The notes: a model not told the origin generated them from the sequence alone. 64,000 bases of DNA from Fibrella forsythiae (GCF_017353175.1 NZ_JAFMYW010000013.1:1-64000), one strand, 5' to 3'; positions 8,001-17,991 are shown, numbered from the stretch's first letter. Numbers and translations are program-made.

Positions 8001-10535
8001 TTACTCGGTTACAGCTTCAGGCTTTTTCACCGTAATCGTCAGCGCTTCGCCTTCGCCACTGTAGTCGGCCAGGATCACATCACCTTCTTTCAGCTCGCCT
8101 TTCAGAATCTCTTCTGCCACGGGATCTTCAAGATAACGCTGAATGGCACGGGCCAACGGACGGGCACCATACTGCGGATCGTATCCTTTCTCGGCCAGGA
8201 AGTCTTTCGCCTTCTCGGTGAGTTCTACGTTATAACCCAAGTTCAGTACGCGACCCAGCAGTTTACCCAGCATCAGGTCAATAATGTGGTGAATGTCTTC
8301 GCGTTGCAGCGAGTTAAACACGATCACATCATCCAAACGGTTCAGGAACTCAGGCGAGAACGCCTTCCGAAGGGCCGACTGGATGGTCGACTTCATCAGG
8401 TCGTCCTGATTCTCAGCACTGCGCTTCGACGCAAAACCGATACCGGCACCGAAATCTTTCAGGTCACGTACCCCGATGTTCGAGGTCATGATAATGATCG
8501 TATTCCGGAAGTCAACACGGCGACCCAGACCATCGGTCAGGATACCATCGTCGAGCACCTGCAGCAGGATGTTGAACACATCCGGGTGGGCTTTCTCGAT
8601 CTCGTCAAGCAACACAACTGAGTACGGCTTCCGACGAATCTTCTCAGTCAACTGACCGCCTTCTTCGTAACCTACGTAGCCCGGAGGTGCACCAACCAGC
8701 CGCGATACGCTGAATTTCTCCATGTACTCCGACATGTCGATACGAACCAGCGCATCGTCTTTGTCGAACAGGTACGTTGCCAGCACCTTCGCCAGTTCGG
8801 TCTTCCCTACACCCGTTGGGCCGAGGAAAATAAACGAACCGATTGGCTTCTTGGGATCTTTCAGACCAACGCGGGTACGTTGAATGGCTTTCACGAGTTT
8901 GTCGATGGCCGACTGCTGCCCGATCACTTTGCCTTTCAGTTCATCGCCCATCCTGACGAGTTTTTTACCCTCGTCGTTGGATACGCTCGTTACGGGAATA
9001 CCGGTCATCATGGCCACTACTTCGGCCACGTTTTCTTCGGTCACCGTATAACGGCGCTTCTTGGTATCTTCTTCCCAAGCCTGCTTGGCACGATCCAGCT
9101 GATCGATCAGGCGCTTCTCTTTATCACGGAGTTGAGCAGCCTCTTCGTATTTCTGGCTTTTCACCACCTGATTCTTTTCCTTCTTAATATTCTCGATCGA
9201 CTCTTCGAGCTTCAGAATATCCTCGGGAACGGTGATGTTACTGATGTGTACGCGGGCACCTACTTCGTCCATTACGTCGATGGCTTTATCGGGCAGGAAG
9301 CGGTCAGAGATATAACGCTCCGACAGTTTCACCGATGCCTCGATTGCCTCCGGCGTGTAGTTCACGTGGTGGTGATCTTCGTACTTGTCCTTGATGTTGT
9401 TCAGGATCTCGATGGTTTCGTCAATCGACGTAGCATCGACCATCACCATCTGGAAACGACGGGCCAGGGCACCATCTTTCTCAATGTACTGACGGTATTC
9501 ATCAAGCGTGGTGGCCCCGATGCATTGAATATCGCCGCGAGCCAGGGCTGGCTTGAACATATTCGAGGCATCGAGCGAGCCAGAGGCACCACCCGCACCC
9601 ACGATCGTGTGCAGCTCATCAATGAACAGAATCACTTCGGGCGATTTTTCCAGCTCGTTCATCACGGCCTTCATCCGCTCCTCGAACTGACCACGGTATT
9701 TGGTACCAGCCACCAGCGAGGCAAGATCAAGGGTAACAACGCGCTTGCCAAACAGCACCCGCGACACTTTTTTCTGTACGATCCGCAGGGCAAGCCCTTC
9801 GGCGATGGCTGTCTTACCAACACCAGGTTCACCGATCAGGATCGGGTTATTTTTCTTACGGCGGCTCAGAATCTGGGCTACCCGTTCGATCTCTTTCTCA
9901 CGACCAACAATCGGGTCGAGCTTGCCAACTTCGGCAAGTTTGGTCAGGTCACGGCCGAAATTATCGAGTACGGGTGTACGCGATTTTTCAGAGCCTTTGT
10001 CTTTGCCCTGCCCGGTGCCGCTACCACTGCCGCCGAACATACCGCGCGAGGCGTCGTCGTCGTCGTCGGTATCATGCGCCATATTGGGCTGAGTTCCGGT
10101 TGATTGATATTCCAGCATCTCCTTAATCACTTCGTAGTTGACGTTGAATTTGTGCAGAATCTGCGTGGCAACGTTGTCTTCGTCGCGCAGAATCGACAGT
10201 AACAAGTGTTCTGTGCCGATCAGCGGGCTCTTGAAAATCTTCGCTTCTAAATACGTAATCTTCAGGGTTTTCTCCGACTGACGGGTCAGGGGGATATTGG
10301 CCAGATTTTTAACGTTATTGGTTGCGGTTCCTTTCGTGGCTTGTTCGATGGTGATGCGCAGTTCGTCGAGTGAAATCGACAGTTTTTTAAGCAGTCCCAC
10401 CGCCACGCCTTCGCCCTCGCGAATCATGCCCAGCAGCAAGTGTTCGGTGCCGATGTAATCGTGACCGAGCCGCAAAGCCTCTTCCCGGCTGAGGGAAATG
10501 ACTTCTTTTACGCGGTTTGAGAATTTTGCTTCCAT
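8001..10535 (-). CDS. clpC: ATP-dependent Clp protease ATP-binding subunit ClpC
   Basis: This 844-residue HSP100 unfoldase has the full ClpC plan: two Clp-N repeats (about residues 1-145), a Gly/Ser/Lys-rich linker (155-190), AAA+ domain 1 with Walker [10 protein letters not shown] and Walker [10 protein letters not shown], a coiled middle region with a UVR-type motif ([12 protein letters not shown]), and AAA+ domain 2 with Walker [10 protein letters not shown], ending in the D2-small domain. ClpC feeds unfolded substrates to the ClpP peptidase in the cytoplasm and acts in general proteolysis and stress. A stretch of GTC/GTCGTC codes for an Asp-run (TDDDDDAS) in the linker. The clpP partner is not in the window. 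The WbqC-family gene lies 48 bp upstream on the same strand. Confidence 0.97.
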   Translation of the reverse strand: MEAKFSNRVKEVISLSREEALRLGHDYIGTEHLLLGMIREGEGVAVGLLKKLSISLDELRITIEQATKGTATNNVKNLANIPLTRQSEKTLKITYLEAKIFKSPLIGTEHLLLSILRDEDNVATQILHKFNVNYEVIKEMLEYQSTGTQPNMAHDTDDDDDASRGMFGGSGSGTGQGKDKGSEKSRTPVLDNFGRDLTKLAEVGKLDPIVGREKEIERVAQILSRRKKNNPILIGEPGVGKTAIAEGLALRIVQKKVSRVLFGKRVVTLDLASLVAGTKYRGQFEERMKAVMNELEKSPEVILFIDELHTIVGAGGASGSLDASNMFKPALARGDIQCIGATTLDEYRQYIEKDGALARRFQMVMVDATSIDETIEILNNIKDKYEDHHHVNYTPEAIEASVKLSERYISDRFLPDKAIDVMDEVGARVHISNITVPEDILKLEESIENIKKEKNQVVKSQKYEEAAQLRDKEKRLIDQLDRAKQAWEEDTKKRRYTVTEENVAEVVAMMTGIPVTSVSNDEGKKLVRMGDELKGKVIGQQSAIDKLVKAIQRTRVGLKDPKKPIGSFIFLGPTGVGKTELAKVLATYLFDKDDALVRIDMSEYMEKFSVSRLVGAPPGYVGYEEGGQLTEKIRRKPYSVVLLDEIEKAHPDVFNILLQVLDDGILTDGLGRRVDFRNTIIIMTSNIGVRDLKDFGAGIGFASKRSAENQDDLMKSTIQSALRKAFSPEFLNRLDDVIVFNSLQREDIHHIIDLMLGKLLGRVLNLGYNVELTEKAKDFLAEKGYDPQYGARPLARAIQRYLEDPVAEEILKGELKEGDVILADYSGEGEALTITVKKPEAVTE

Positions 10536-10583
10536 TCGCTTGGGGTTCCTAATCGTATTAGCGTCTTACTGAAATAACGTATT

Positions 10584-11243
10584 TTAATTTGGGTTTGTTC
10601 GGCCTAACGTTCTCATATCCTCTCCCGCAAATAATAGGTCGATAACACTGAGGTTAGACACAAATTCAGCACCAAAGTTTTGCTGATAACCCGGTATTGG
10701 ACCAAACAGTCCAATTTCGGCATATTGACCCGGTTCAATTCGGGAACGGGCGTCAAAAACGCCGGTTCCGGGCGTCTTCTCATACCATTCTGTCAGGCGA
10801 ATCGGGTTACTTAGTCGCAGCCATTTCCGACATAATGTCAGCACTGACCAGTTCAGATCGAATAAAAAAGGCGGATGCTGGTTCAGAATAACTTCTATCT
10901 CCGGCATTAAGTACTCAAAATACGGTGATTTAGCGTAGGCCGATTGCAAACAACGAAGATGTCGGTCAATCCAGTTTTGGCTATAGTCAATCTGTACATC
11001 ACGTACGGGTTGCCGACGGGTGCTGTTCAGAACCGGGACAGTCAGACAGTCGACTTTATTACTGGTCAGTACGTAACAACGGTTGCGGTAACTCTGCTTC
11101 TGATAGTTCTCGTGGGCCTCGATCAATACCTCATCGGCGAGAGCCATGCCACGCATCACATCAAGGCAAGGAAAGTAGTGCAGGTCGATTAGTAAGGTAT
11201 ACGGCGGGGTTATCAAGTGGTTTGAACTGGTTCGATTTACCAA
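10584..11243 (-). CDS. WbqC family protein
   Basis: The 219-residue sequence fits the WbqC family: an early LLIDLHYFPCLDVMRG segment, then EAHENYQKQSYRNRC and LTVPVLNS, a repeated polar core, and LRLSNPI in the C-terminal third. WbqC-like proteins are often linked to surface polysaccharide genes, but their biochemical role is not established. No ATG is available before the conserved region: the most upstream initiator is TTG at 11241-11243, directly after an in-frame TAG, and another TTG lies at 11214-11216. The start therefore uses a rare codon or lies slightly inside. The gene is divergent from the CocE-type hydrolase. Confidence 0.8.
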   Translation of the reverse strand: MVNRTSSNHLITPPYTLLIDLHYFPCLDVMRGMALADEVLIEAHENYQKQSYRNRCYVLTSNKVDCLTVPVLNSTRRQPVRDVQIDYSQNWIDRHLRCLQSAYAKSPYFEYLMPEIEVILNQHPPFLFDLNWSVLTLCRKWLRLSNPIRLTEWYEKTPGTGVFDARSRIEPGQYAEIGLFGPIPGYQQNFGAEFVSNLSVIDLLFAGEDMRTLGRTNPN

Positions 11244-11345
11244 CTAACGAAAAAATTGGATTCACTCAAGTATGTAGACCATTTTTTAATTCGTTTCGTC
11301 ACCCGCTTTGCATATTTCTCTGATTTAACAGGATAGTTTTCAGGG

Positions 11346-11375
11346 TTTAGATACAAGCTATTCCTTGTAGTTTTG
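11346..11375 (+). promoter_or_regulatory. Promoter of the CocE-type hydrolase
   Basis: TAGTTTTG at 11368-11375 is an exact TAnnTTTG -7 element, 24 bp before the ATG at 11399. A TTTA at 11346-11349, 18 bp upstream, may be a weak -33 element. Confidence 0.55.
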
Positions 11376-11398
11376 CTCCCGCAACATACGCTCATCAC

Positions 11399-13336
11399 AT
11401 GACTATCCGCTTACTTACCGGGTTGGCACTTTGTCTGCTTACCCAATCAACGTTTGCTCAAACCCCTATCGATACCGCCTTTGTGCGAACGAATTACACG
11501 AAGATTGACCGGCAGATTCCGATGCGCGACGGCACCAAACTCTATACGGTTATTTACGTGCCAAAGGATGCGTCAGCGACAAACCGATACCCGTTCCTGA
11601 TGGAACGTACCCCCTACTCGGCCAGCCCATACGGCGAAACGAATTACCCGAAGCAGGGCCCCGGCCCGTCGGTCGAACTCTCACGGGAGAAGTTCATCTT
11701 CGTGAATCAGGACGTACGTGGCCGCTACATGAGCGAAGGACAGTTCGAGGAAATGACGCCCGGCCTTAAATCAGTTGGTCCATCGCCTCACCAGATGCCC
11801 CGCCCAGCTCGCTCGGCCAAAAAATCGGCAACCGCAGCGAACGTACCTACAGTCTCTACCGACGAGAGTACAGATACCTACGATACGGTGGAATGGCTGC
11901 TCAAGAACGTACCTGGCAACAATGGGCGTGTGGGCATCATGGGTATTTCGTATCCCGGTTTCTACGCCACGGCGGCGCTGCCCAACGCGCACCCGGCCAT
12001 CAAGGCCGTATCGCCCCAGGCACCGGTCACCGACGAGTTTATGGGCGATGATGCCCGCCACAACGGCGCATTCTTCCTGCTCGACAATTTCTCGTTCATG
12101 AATTACTTCGACGCGCCCCGCAAAGGCCCCGTTGACGATTACCCGGAAATGTTCAGCTATAAGGCTAAAGATGCTTATCAGTTCTTTCTGGACCTTGGTC
12201 CGTTGAAAAACGCGAACGGGCCGGCGTATTATAACAACAAGGGTAAGATATGGAATGAGTACCTGGCCCATGAAACATACGATGCTTACTGGCAAAGCCG
12301 CGACATCAGGCGGCATCTGGGTCAGGTACGTTCCGGCGCAACGCCACCGGCAACGCTGGTCGTGGGCGGCTGGTACGACGCCGAAGATCTGTTTGGTGCC
12401 CTGAACACCTACAAGACGCTGGAAAAGAACGCCAACAACCAAAACCAGCTGGTAATGGGGCCGTGGACACACGGGGCCTGGGCCCGCCGCGACTGGTCGG
12501 TTTTTGGTGATTTTCAGTTTGGCAGCAACACGGCTCAGGCATACCGCGACTCAGTGGAAACACCTTTCTTTCTGTATCACCTGAAAGATAAAGGCCGATA
12601 CGTACCTACCGAAGCCCGCCTGTTCAATACGGGCACTAACCAATGGCAATCGTTTGCTGCCTGGCCCCCCAAAGCAGCTACGGAACAGACCTTTTTTCTG
12701 GCGGCGGGCAACCAATTGGCCGCCGCTCCGGCTGGCAACGTACCTACAGAATACGTTAGCGATCCGGCGAAACCAGTGCCTTATACGGATGGTACCTGGG
12801 CGCGGCGCAACAATGCTTACATGATTGAAGACCAACGATTTGCCGCCCGCCGCCCCGACGTACTGGTGTTTCAGACAGAACCGATACAAAACGACCTGAC
12901 GCTGGCCGGTCCGATTACCGTTGATCTTCGTGTAGCTATGACAGGCAGCGACGCTGACTTCATTGTTAAACTCATCGACGTATTGCCCGATACATCGAGT
13001 TCTCCTCGTCCAAATCCGAAAAACATAACGCTGGGTGGCTATCAGCGGCTGGTACGCGGTGATGTAATGCGGGGAAAATTCCGGAAGTCGATGGAAAATC
13101 CGGAAGCCTTTGTGCCGGGACAACCAACGCCGGTTTCCTTCACCCTCAATGATGCGCTGCACACGTTCAGAAAAGGGCATCGGCTTATGATTCAGGTACA
13201 GTCGTCGTGGTTCCCGCTGGTCGATCGTAACCCGCAAACGTTCGTGACTATCAGCACCGCCTCCGAAACCGATTTCCAGAAAAACACGATCCGTATCGGC
13301 ACTGATTCATCGGTGAAATTGACGGTGTTAAAGTAG
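11399..13336 (+). CDS. Secreted CocE/NonD family hydrolase (X-Pro dipeptidyl-peptidase type)
   Basis: The 645-residue protein has a signal peptide (residues 1-20, cleavage after TFA) and an alpha/beta-hydrolase core with the nucleophile elbow GISYPG near residue 183. A VNQDVRGRYMSEG segment before it is characteristic of the CocE/X-Pro-dipeptidyl peptidase family, and the catalytic His lies in VMGPWTHGAW near residue 353. The C-terminal third is the jelly-roll XPP-C domain (about residues 420-640). Family members cleave esters, amides or X-Pro dipeptides. A Lys/Ser/Pro-rich insert (about residues 120-160) between the oxyanion region and the nucleophile elbow is longer than usual. It is likely monocistronic, with its own promoter and a terminator at 13382-13425. 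Confidence 0.9.
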   Translation: MTIRLLTGLALCLLTQSTFAQTPIDTAFVRTNYTKIDRQIPMRDGTKLYTVIYVPKDASATNRYPFLMERTPYSASPYGETNYPKQGPGPSVELSREKFIFVNQDVRGRYMSEGQFEEMTPGLKSVGPSPHQMPRPARSAKKSATAANVPTVSTDESTDTYDTVEWLLKNVPGNNGRVGIMGISYPGFYATAALPNAHPAIKAVSPQAPVTDEFMGDDARHNGAFFLLDNFSFMNYFDAPRKGPVDDYPEMFSYKAKDAYQFFLDLGPLKNANGPAYYNNKGKIWNEYLAHETYDAYWQSRDIRRHLGQVRSGATPPATLVVGGWYDAEDLFGALNTYKTLEKNANNQNQLVMGPWTHGAWARRDWSVFGDFQFGSNTAQAYRDSVETPFFLYHLKDKGRYVPTEARLFNTGTNQWQSFAAWPPKAATEQTFFLAAGNQLAAAPAGNVPTEYVSDPAKPVPYTDGTWARRNNAYMIEDQRFAARRPDVLVFQTEPIQNDLTLAGPITVDLRVAMTGSDADFIVKLIDVLPDTSSSPRPNPKNITLGGYQRLVRGDVMRGKFRKSMENPEAFVPGQPTPVSFTLNDALHTFRKGHRLMIQVQSSWFPLVDRNPQTFVTISTASETDFQKNTIRIGTDSSVKLTVLK

Positions 13337-13381
13337 ATTAATGGCGTAGCCTACCTCCTTGAAGGGGACTTCACCACCACA

Positions 13382-13425
13382 ACAGAAAGAGGGTCATCAC
13401 CACGCGGCAATGACCCTCTTTCTGT
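13382..13425. terminator. Bidirectional terminator between convergent genes
   Basis: A perfect 16-bp stem (13382-13397 with 13410-13425) and a 12-nt loop sit between the CocE-type gene and lspA, which converge here. Confidence 0.8.
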
Positions 13426-13440
13426 ATCAATTTCAGCTAG

Positions 13441-14247
13441 TTATGCTTCTTTTTCTTTCAACGGTCCATCAGAAACCGGAAGGGGCTGATCGGCCTGTTC
13501 GGGCTCATTTTGTTCCGGTTTAATCAACTCTGATTCCGGGGTATTTCTCTTTTCGGATGGCATTTCCGTTTCGGAAATACCAAGCTCTTCAGCTGCTTCC
13601 GACATTGGCAAAACGGCAGCGTTAGTTGCGTCGGGATCGTCGGGGAGCAACCCCTCCCGTTCGGCTTGCAGTTGGTAAAAACGGCGCTGGAAGAACAGGA
13701 TCAAACAGACACCGACGAAAATGCACGAGTCAGCGAAGTTGAAAATCGGCATGGAAAAATAGCTTCCTCCCCAGATCGGTATCCATCGGGGCAGAATTCC
13801 TTCCCACAAATCAAAGAAGATAAAATCAATGACCTGCCCGTGAAACCAGGGCGTGGGTGCACCGTAAGGTGAATTGTGCAGATAAACGCCATAAAATGTA
13901 CTATCGATGACATTGCCGATAGCACCTGCTAAGATCAAGGCCATTGCATACAGCAATCCGTTTGGGGCTCCGTGTTTGGCCAGATAAACCAGATACCAGC
14001 CGATGCCAACCATGGCAAACAAACGGAATATGCTCAGCACCAACTTACCATACTGATGATTCAGTTCCATCCCGAATGCCATGCCGGGGTTCAAGACATA
14101 TTGAAACTTGAACCAGTCACCAATAACGTTGATCGGCATGTACAGATGTTCCTGCATATACTGCAGGATCCAAAGTTTCGACGCCTGATCAATACCTATC
14201 AGCAACAACGCCAGCAAAAAAAAACGGATCGGGTTTTTCTGAATCAT
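13441..14247 (-). CDS. lspA: Lipoprotein signal peptidase LspA with a C-terminal acidic tail
   Basis: Residues 1-190 form a four-helix aspartyl membrane protease that removes signal peptides from prolipoproteins at the inner membrane. The catalytic aspartates are in GAIGNVID and FNFADS, and the N-terminal IDQASKLW motif is intact. Typical LspA proteins end soon after the fourth helix; this one continues for about 75 residues that are rich in Glu, Pro and Ser and lack hydrophobic segments. Extensions of this kind occur in some Bacteroidota. The lipoproteins in this window (lipobox sequences at the start of the 17050, 20563 and 24125 genes) are expected substrates. It lies downstream of proline dehydrogenase, separated by a long hairpin. 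Confidence 0.94.
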   Translation of the reverse strand: MIQKNPIRFFLLALLLIGIDQASKLWILQYMQEHLYMPINVIGDWFKFQYVLNPGMAFGMELNHQYGKLVLSIFRLFAMVGIGWYLVYLAKHGAPNGLLYAMALILAGAIGNVIDSTFYGVYLHNSPYGAPTPWFHGQVIDFIFFDLWEGILPRWIPIWGGSYFSMPIFNFADSCIFVGVCLILFFQRRFYQLQAEREGLLPDDPDATNAAVLPMSEAAEELGISETEMPSEKRNTPESELIKPEQNEPEQADQPLPVSDGPLKEKEA

Positions 14248-14251
14248 AAGA

Positions 14252-14361
14252 AAATAAGGAGAAAGGAAGAGGGAGGAATGGAAGAAAGGGGCGCTGCGCT
14301 GTTCAAAATTGATATAGCAAAGCCCCTTTCTTCCATTCCTCCCTCCTCCTTTCTCCTTTTA
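14252..14361. repeat. Long inverted repeat between proline dehydrogenase and lspA
   Basis: A purine-rich arm near 14252-14292 is complementary over about 40 bp, with few mismatches, to a pyrimidine-rich arm near 14322-14361. The right arm reaches the stop codon of the proline dehydrogenase gene (14359). The arms consist of repeated GGAA/GGGAGG words. Position after a gene end suggests a terminator, although the following lspA gene is only a few bases away. Confidence 0.75.
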
Positions 14362-15588
14362 TTTGTTGCAGCCTTTACGGCGTTCCAGCTCGCTTTTGAC
14401 AAGGGTAAATTCACGGCTGCTCTGGCCGGCGATTGATTTATTCTCTTCGGCACGCCGGAATAAATAAGGCATTACTGCCTCTACGGGGCCATAAGGCACA
14501 TACTTAGCTACATTGAAGCCCGAATTGGCCAGGTTATACGAGATATTATCGCTCATACCGAGCAACTGCGCAAAGTAAATATGCGGATCATTTGGCGCAA
14601 TGCCCATCCGTTTCATCTGCGCAATCGTGTACTGGCAGCTATACTCGTTGTGTGTTCCTAAGCAGATCGATACCTCGTCGCGATTCGACAGGCAGAAATC
14701 GATAGCCCGGTTGAAATCACGGTCGGTATCTTCTTTGGTAGCCTGGATCGGATCCTGATACTCTTCTTCGTGTGAACGGATGCGTTCTTTTTCCAGATAC
14801 GCTCCCCGAACCAGTTTTGCACCCAGGAAATAGTGCTTTTCACGGGCTGATTCTGTAGCACTGACCAGGTGATCATACATTTCCCAGCGATACATCTGAT
14901 ATGTATTATAAACCACGCAGCGTTCATGATTGTAACGATCCATCATCTCGTACGCCAGCGCATCAATCGCATCCTGAATCCAGCTTTCTTCGGCGTCGAT
15001 GAAGATACGGACGTTACGCTCGTAGGCGCGGCGGCAAAGGGTGTTTACCCGCTCCCGAACGCGCTCAAAGGCGGCCTGTTCAGACTCTGTCAGCGCATCG
15101 CCGTTTTGTACGGCTTCGAGCAGCTCCGTCTCGCCTAAACCAGTTACTTTAAATACAGAGAACGGTATATCAGCCGATTCGCTGGCCCGTTCGATGGTAC
15201 GGAGGATTTCCAGTACAGTACTGTCAAAGCACTTTTCATTCTCTTCACCCTCAATCGAATAATCGAGGATTGTGCCCACCTGAGCAGTGTGAAGATGAAG
15301 GATGGTACTCTCGCAATCGCGGATTGATTCGCCACCGCAGAACTGCTCGAAAACAGTCTTTTTGATGAGCTTTTTAATGGGAAGCTGTAGCTTCAGGGCC
15401 AGTTTTATAAAAAAAGTCCCTACTTTTACGAGCCAACCTTGGTTCATCAACGCAAAAAGCCAGTACGTTTTTCGAAGTTTGAAATTCGACTGGGAAGAGA
15501 AGGCAATCGATGTGTCCTCGAATGATACCGGTTTCGTAGCAGAAATCGGTTGGACAGGGGATGTGATTAGATTACTTCGGTTCGACAT
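14359..15588 (-). CDS. Proline dehydrogenase (monofunctional)
   Basis: The protein has the FAD-binding beta/alpha barrel of proline dehydrogenases, which oxidise proline to pyrroline-5-carboxylate. Seen are FIDAEESWIQDAID, KLVRGAYLEKER (the family's signature with the catalytic-site Lys/Arg), SICLGTHNEYS and YVPYGPVEAVMPYLFRRAEEN near the C-terminus. I chose the ATG at 15586-15588 (409 residues): upstream in-frame residues would begin with a TTG at 15690 and add an unrelated 34-residue stretch. The length agrees with the monofunctional Bacteroidota enzyme; the pyrroline-5-carboxylate dehydrogenase partner is elsewhere. The ATG start is likely but unproven. Confidence 0.92.
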   Translation of the reverse strand: MSNRSNLITSPVQPISATKPVSFEDTSIAFSSQSNFKLRKTYWLFALMNQGWLVKVGTFFIKLALKLQLPIKKLIKKTVFEQFCGGESIRDCESTILHLHTAQVGTILDYSIEGEENEKCFDSTVLEILRTIERASESADIPFSVFKVTGLGETELLEAVQNGDALTESEQAAFERVRERVNTLCRRAYERNVRIFIDAEESWIQDAIDALAYEMMDRYNHERCVVYNTYQMYRWEMYDHLVSATESAREKHYFLGAKLVRGAYLEKERIRSHEEEYQDPIQATKEDTDRDFNRAIDFCLSNRDEVSICLGTHNEYSCQYTIAQMKRMGIAPNDPHIYFAQLLGMSDNISYNLANSGFNVAKYVPYGPVEAVMPYLFRRAEENKSIAGQSSREFTLVKSELERRKGCNK

Positions 15589-15761
15589 AGTCAATGCGCC
15601 GTTTCCGGTGCGTTCGCCATACGGTCGTTCAGTAGCTTGAGATTGACGGCCTAAAGATAAACGTATTTTTGGCCAAAAAAGGTTTTTCAAGCTATCCTCT
15701 ACTTTTTCAACAGACTAATAATCGTACAAGACTTGGGTGAGAATGAGCCCCGTGAGAGGCT

Positions 15762-15790
15762 TTTGCTCCAGCAAATATACTATAAATTTG
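15762..15790 (+). promoter_or_regulatory. Promoter of DAHP synthase/chorismate mutase gene
   Basis: TTTG at 15762-15765 and TAAATTTG at 15783-15790 are separated by 17 bp, a complete Bacteroidota -33/-7 promoter. Transcription would start about 50 nt before the ATG at 15849. Confidence 0.75.
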
Positions 15791-15848
15791 CACCCGGAAA
15801 TTTTACAAGCGAAATAGTCAACCTTACAACTAGCGTACACGTAACCTC

Positions 15849-16949
15849 ATGAAACCAGATTTAGCCGTAGAGCCGCTCGATTCGTGGATACAGACCGACG
15901 GCAAACCCCTCATTATTGCAGGGCCTTGCAGTGCAGAAACAGAAGAACAACTCGTTGAAACCGCCCGCCAGTTAGCTGCGCTGGGCCAGGTTCACGCCAT
16001 TCGTGCCGGTGTTTGGAAACCCCGGACTCGCCCGGGCAGCTTTGAAGGAATGGGCGAACCCGCTCTTGCCTGGATTCAGCGCGCCAAGGCTGAAACAGGT
16101 CTTCCATTCGCCGTTGAAGTAGCCACACCGCAACATATTGAATTAGCCCTGAAATATGGTGTTGATATTCTTTGGGTAGGGGCCCGTACCACAGTTAACC
16201 CGTTCAATGTACAGGAGATTGCCGATGCCCTGAAAGGTGTTGACGTACCTGTGCTGGTGAAAAACCCAGTCAACCCGGATTTGGCCCTTTGGGTAGGTGC
16301 CTTTGAGCGTATTGCCGGAGCCGGTATCACCAAGCTTGGTGCCATTCACCGCGGTTTCTCAACGGGTGAAGCCAGCAAATACCGCAACATCCCGATGTGG
16401 CAGATGGCGATCGAACTGCGGACCATGTTCCCTCAGTTGCCCATCATTGGCGACCCAAGCCACATGGCCGGCAAGCGTGCATACCTGAACGAACTGGCTC
16501 AAATGGCCATGGACCTCAATTACGACGGTCTGATCGTTGAGTCGCACATCGATCCGGATAAAGCGTGGAGCGATGCTGCCCAGCAGTTGACTCCTGCCGC
16601 GTTTGGCGAAATGCTGGAGCACCTGCACATCCGTCAGCTCGAGTCGAGCGATCGGGAGTTCCAGAGTGCGATGGAGCAGATTCGCGTGAAGATCGACAGT
16701 GTTGACCGTCAGTTGGTTGAACACCTGGCTGCCCGTATGTCGCTGGTTGAAAAACTGGCCGAATACAAGCGCGACAACAACGTGTCGATGTTCCAGCCTG
16801 ACCGTTGGAAAGAGATTCTGGAGTCACGGAAGCAGTTGGGCGCCAAGCTAAACCTGTACCCTGAGCTCGTGGAAGAGATCTACAAAATCATCCACATGGA
16901 ATCGATCCGGAAGCAAACCGAAGTGATCAACAGCGCACCGGTGGCATAA
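15849..16949 (+). CDS. Bifunctional 3-deoxy-7-phosphoheptulonate synthase / chorismate mutase
   Basis: The first 265 residues are a KDOP/DAHP synthase-type barrel condensing phosphoenolpyruvate with erythrose 4-phosphate. Signatures include IIAGPCSAET, AGVWKPRTRPGSFEG, LVKNPVNPDL, GAIHRGFS and IGDPSHMAG. Residues about 275-355 are an AroQ-type chorismate mutase (RVKIDSVDRQLVEHLAARM, then the helix with AEYKRDNN). Fusion of the first shikimate step to the prephenate-forming branch step is common in Bacteroidota, and is thought to allow feedback control through the mutase domain. A complete promoter lies just upstream and a strong terminator follows, so it is probably a single-gene unit. Confidence 0.95.
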   Translation: MKPDLAVEPLDSWIQTDGKPLIIAGPCSAETEEQLVETARQLAALGQVHAIRAGVWKPRTRPGSFEGMGEPALAWIQRAKAETGLPFAVEVATPQHIELALKYGVDILWVGARTTVNPFNVQEIADALKGVDVPVLVKNPVNPDLALWVGAFERIAGAGITKLGAIHRGFSTGEASKYRNIPMWQMAIELRTMFPQLPIIGDPSHMAGKRAYLNELAQMAMDLNYDGLIVESHIDPDKAWSDAAQQLTPAAFGEMLEHLHIRQLESSDREFQSAMEQIRVKIDSVDRQLVEHLAARMSLVEKLAEYKRDNNVSMFQPDRWKEILESRKQLGAKLNLYPELVEEIYKIIHMESIRKQTEVINSAPVA

Positions 16950-16963
16950 GCGAAAGAATAAAT

Positions 16964-17032
16964 GAGTGAAAGAGCGAAGGGCTCTGCTACGCGACTTATT
17001 TGTCTGTAGCAGAGCCCTTCGCTCTTTCACTC
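16964..17032. terminator. Bidirectional long hairpin between convergent genes
   Basis: Arms 16964-16990 and 17006-17032 are perfectly complementary over 27 bp with a 15-nt loop. It lies between the DAHP synthase gene and the convergent DUF4249 gene. The word GAGTGAAAGAGCGAAGG in its left arm resembles the arm of the hairpin at 25870. Confidence 0.82.
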
Positions 17033-17049
17033 TATCGCACTTTCACTCT

Positions 17050-17991
17050 TTATTTTACCTTAACGGTCAGCGTTGATTGATTATAGGCACCGAAGCAGCC
17101 GTAACCACCCTGAATGTTACTGGGCACAAGTACCGGTTCTGCAAATGGATTTTCATCGGCGTCTCCCTGACGGTCAACAGTTTCGCGGTAGCGATAATAG
17201 TTCTCATCGATGTTGCTGAGCGTCATAGTGAATACCAGGCCAATAGTGCGTTCAAGAGAATTGTAATTAAATTCTCTTGCCTCACCCCGCGCCGAGATAA
17301 GTCGCTGTCCATCAACGTTCTGGTCAGTAATCAAGTTTACCCCATTAAATGATAATGGGTACATGTTTGTGAGCGTTGTATCTCGTGTAGGTACGTTCGG
17401 AGTCGTGTAGATCGGACGCGTCACAGTTTTTATCAAATTACCACTTACCTGATAATAATTTGCCTCTCCGGCTGCGTCTTGCCACACCAGTCGGCCATAG
17501 TAGGTTGTTCCCGGCAGTCCATTTGCACGTCCACTGAGTGAGTCTGCGCGAATTTCAGTAGGCTTTACCGCTTTCGGAACCGTACATTGAGCTGTTACGG
17601 TAGGAAAATATGCATTAGATACGGTTAGTGTGTAGGTACGTCCCGCTACGATCGGGAACTGTCGGGTATCAATGCCATAATAAAGCGGAATAGTGCCACC
17701 AACGCCAGGCAGTTGAACCGTTCGGGTGCCATCTGACAGCGTGACAACCGACCCCTGGAGGGAGTAGGTAAGGTAAAACCCACCATTATCAGTAAACTTT
17801 GTTCCTAAAACAGCACGCGGAGCCTGTACATAAACAGCCAGAAGGGTATCCTGCGGTGATATGAAACAGTGCACAACCATCTTGGGCGTCGCTGTTGGCA
17901 GATTTCCCGGATCTACTTCCTGCACCAGGCTGCCACATCCGAGCAAAGTCAGAAGAGTAACGACGAGTGTACTATATGAAATCGTTTTCAT
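17050..17991 (-). CDS. DUF4249 lipoprotein, copy 1
   Basis: The 313-residue protein begins with a lipoprotein signal peptide with lipobox LLGC near residue 19, so it should be lipid-anchored. The VHCFISPQDTLLAV segment, repeated LTVSNAYFPTV-type strands and the C-terminal NPFAEPVLVPSNIQGGYGCFGAYN motif are those of DUF4249, a Bacteroidota family almost always encoded beside a TonB-dependent receptor. It overlaps the receptor gene by one base on the same strand, indicating co-transcription. By analogy with SusD-type partners it may act at the receptor surface, but this is inference; the ligand is unknown. Confidence 0.88.
   Translation of the reverse strand: MKTISYSTLVVTLLTLLGCGSLVQEVDPGNLPTATPKMVVHCFISPQDTLLAVYVQAPRAVLGTKFTDNGGFYLTYSLQGSVVTLSDGTRTVQLPGVGGTIPLYYGIDTRQFPIVAGRTYTLTVSNAYFPTVTAQCTVPKAVKPTEIRADSLSGRANGLPGTTYYGRLVWQDAAGEANYYQVSGNLIKTVTRPIYTTPNVPTRDTTLTNMYPLSFNGVNLITDQNVDGQRLISARGEAREFNYNSLERTIGLVFTMTLSNIDENYYRYRETVDRQGDADENPFAEPVLVPSNIQGGYGCFGAYNQSTLTVKVK

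Noticed and set aside
8880-10103. 407-codon open frame antisense to clpC
   Set aside because: It mirrors the conserved clpC frame, has no recognisable domain and no promoter; long antisense frames are common opposite high-GC third positions.
11771-13237. Two antisense frames (about 230 codons each) within the CocE-type gene
   Set aside because: The plus-strand gene has a signal peptide, complete catalytic residues and a promoter; the antisense frames have none of these.
14244-14453. Short frames across the 14252 inverted repeat on both strands
   Set aside because: They encode the same peptide forward and reverse because of the palindrome and overlap the ends of real genes.
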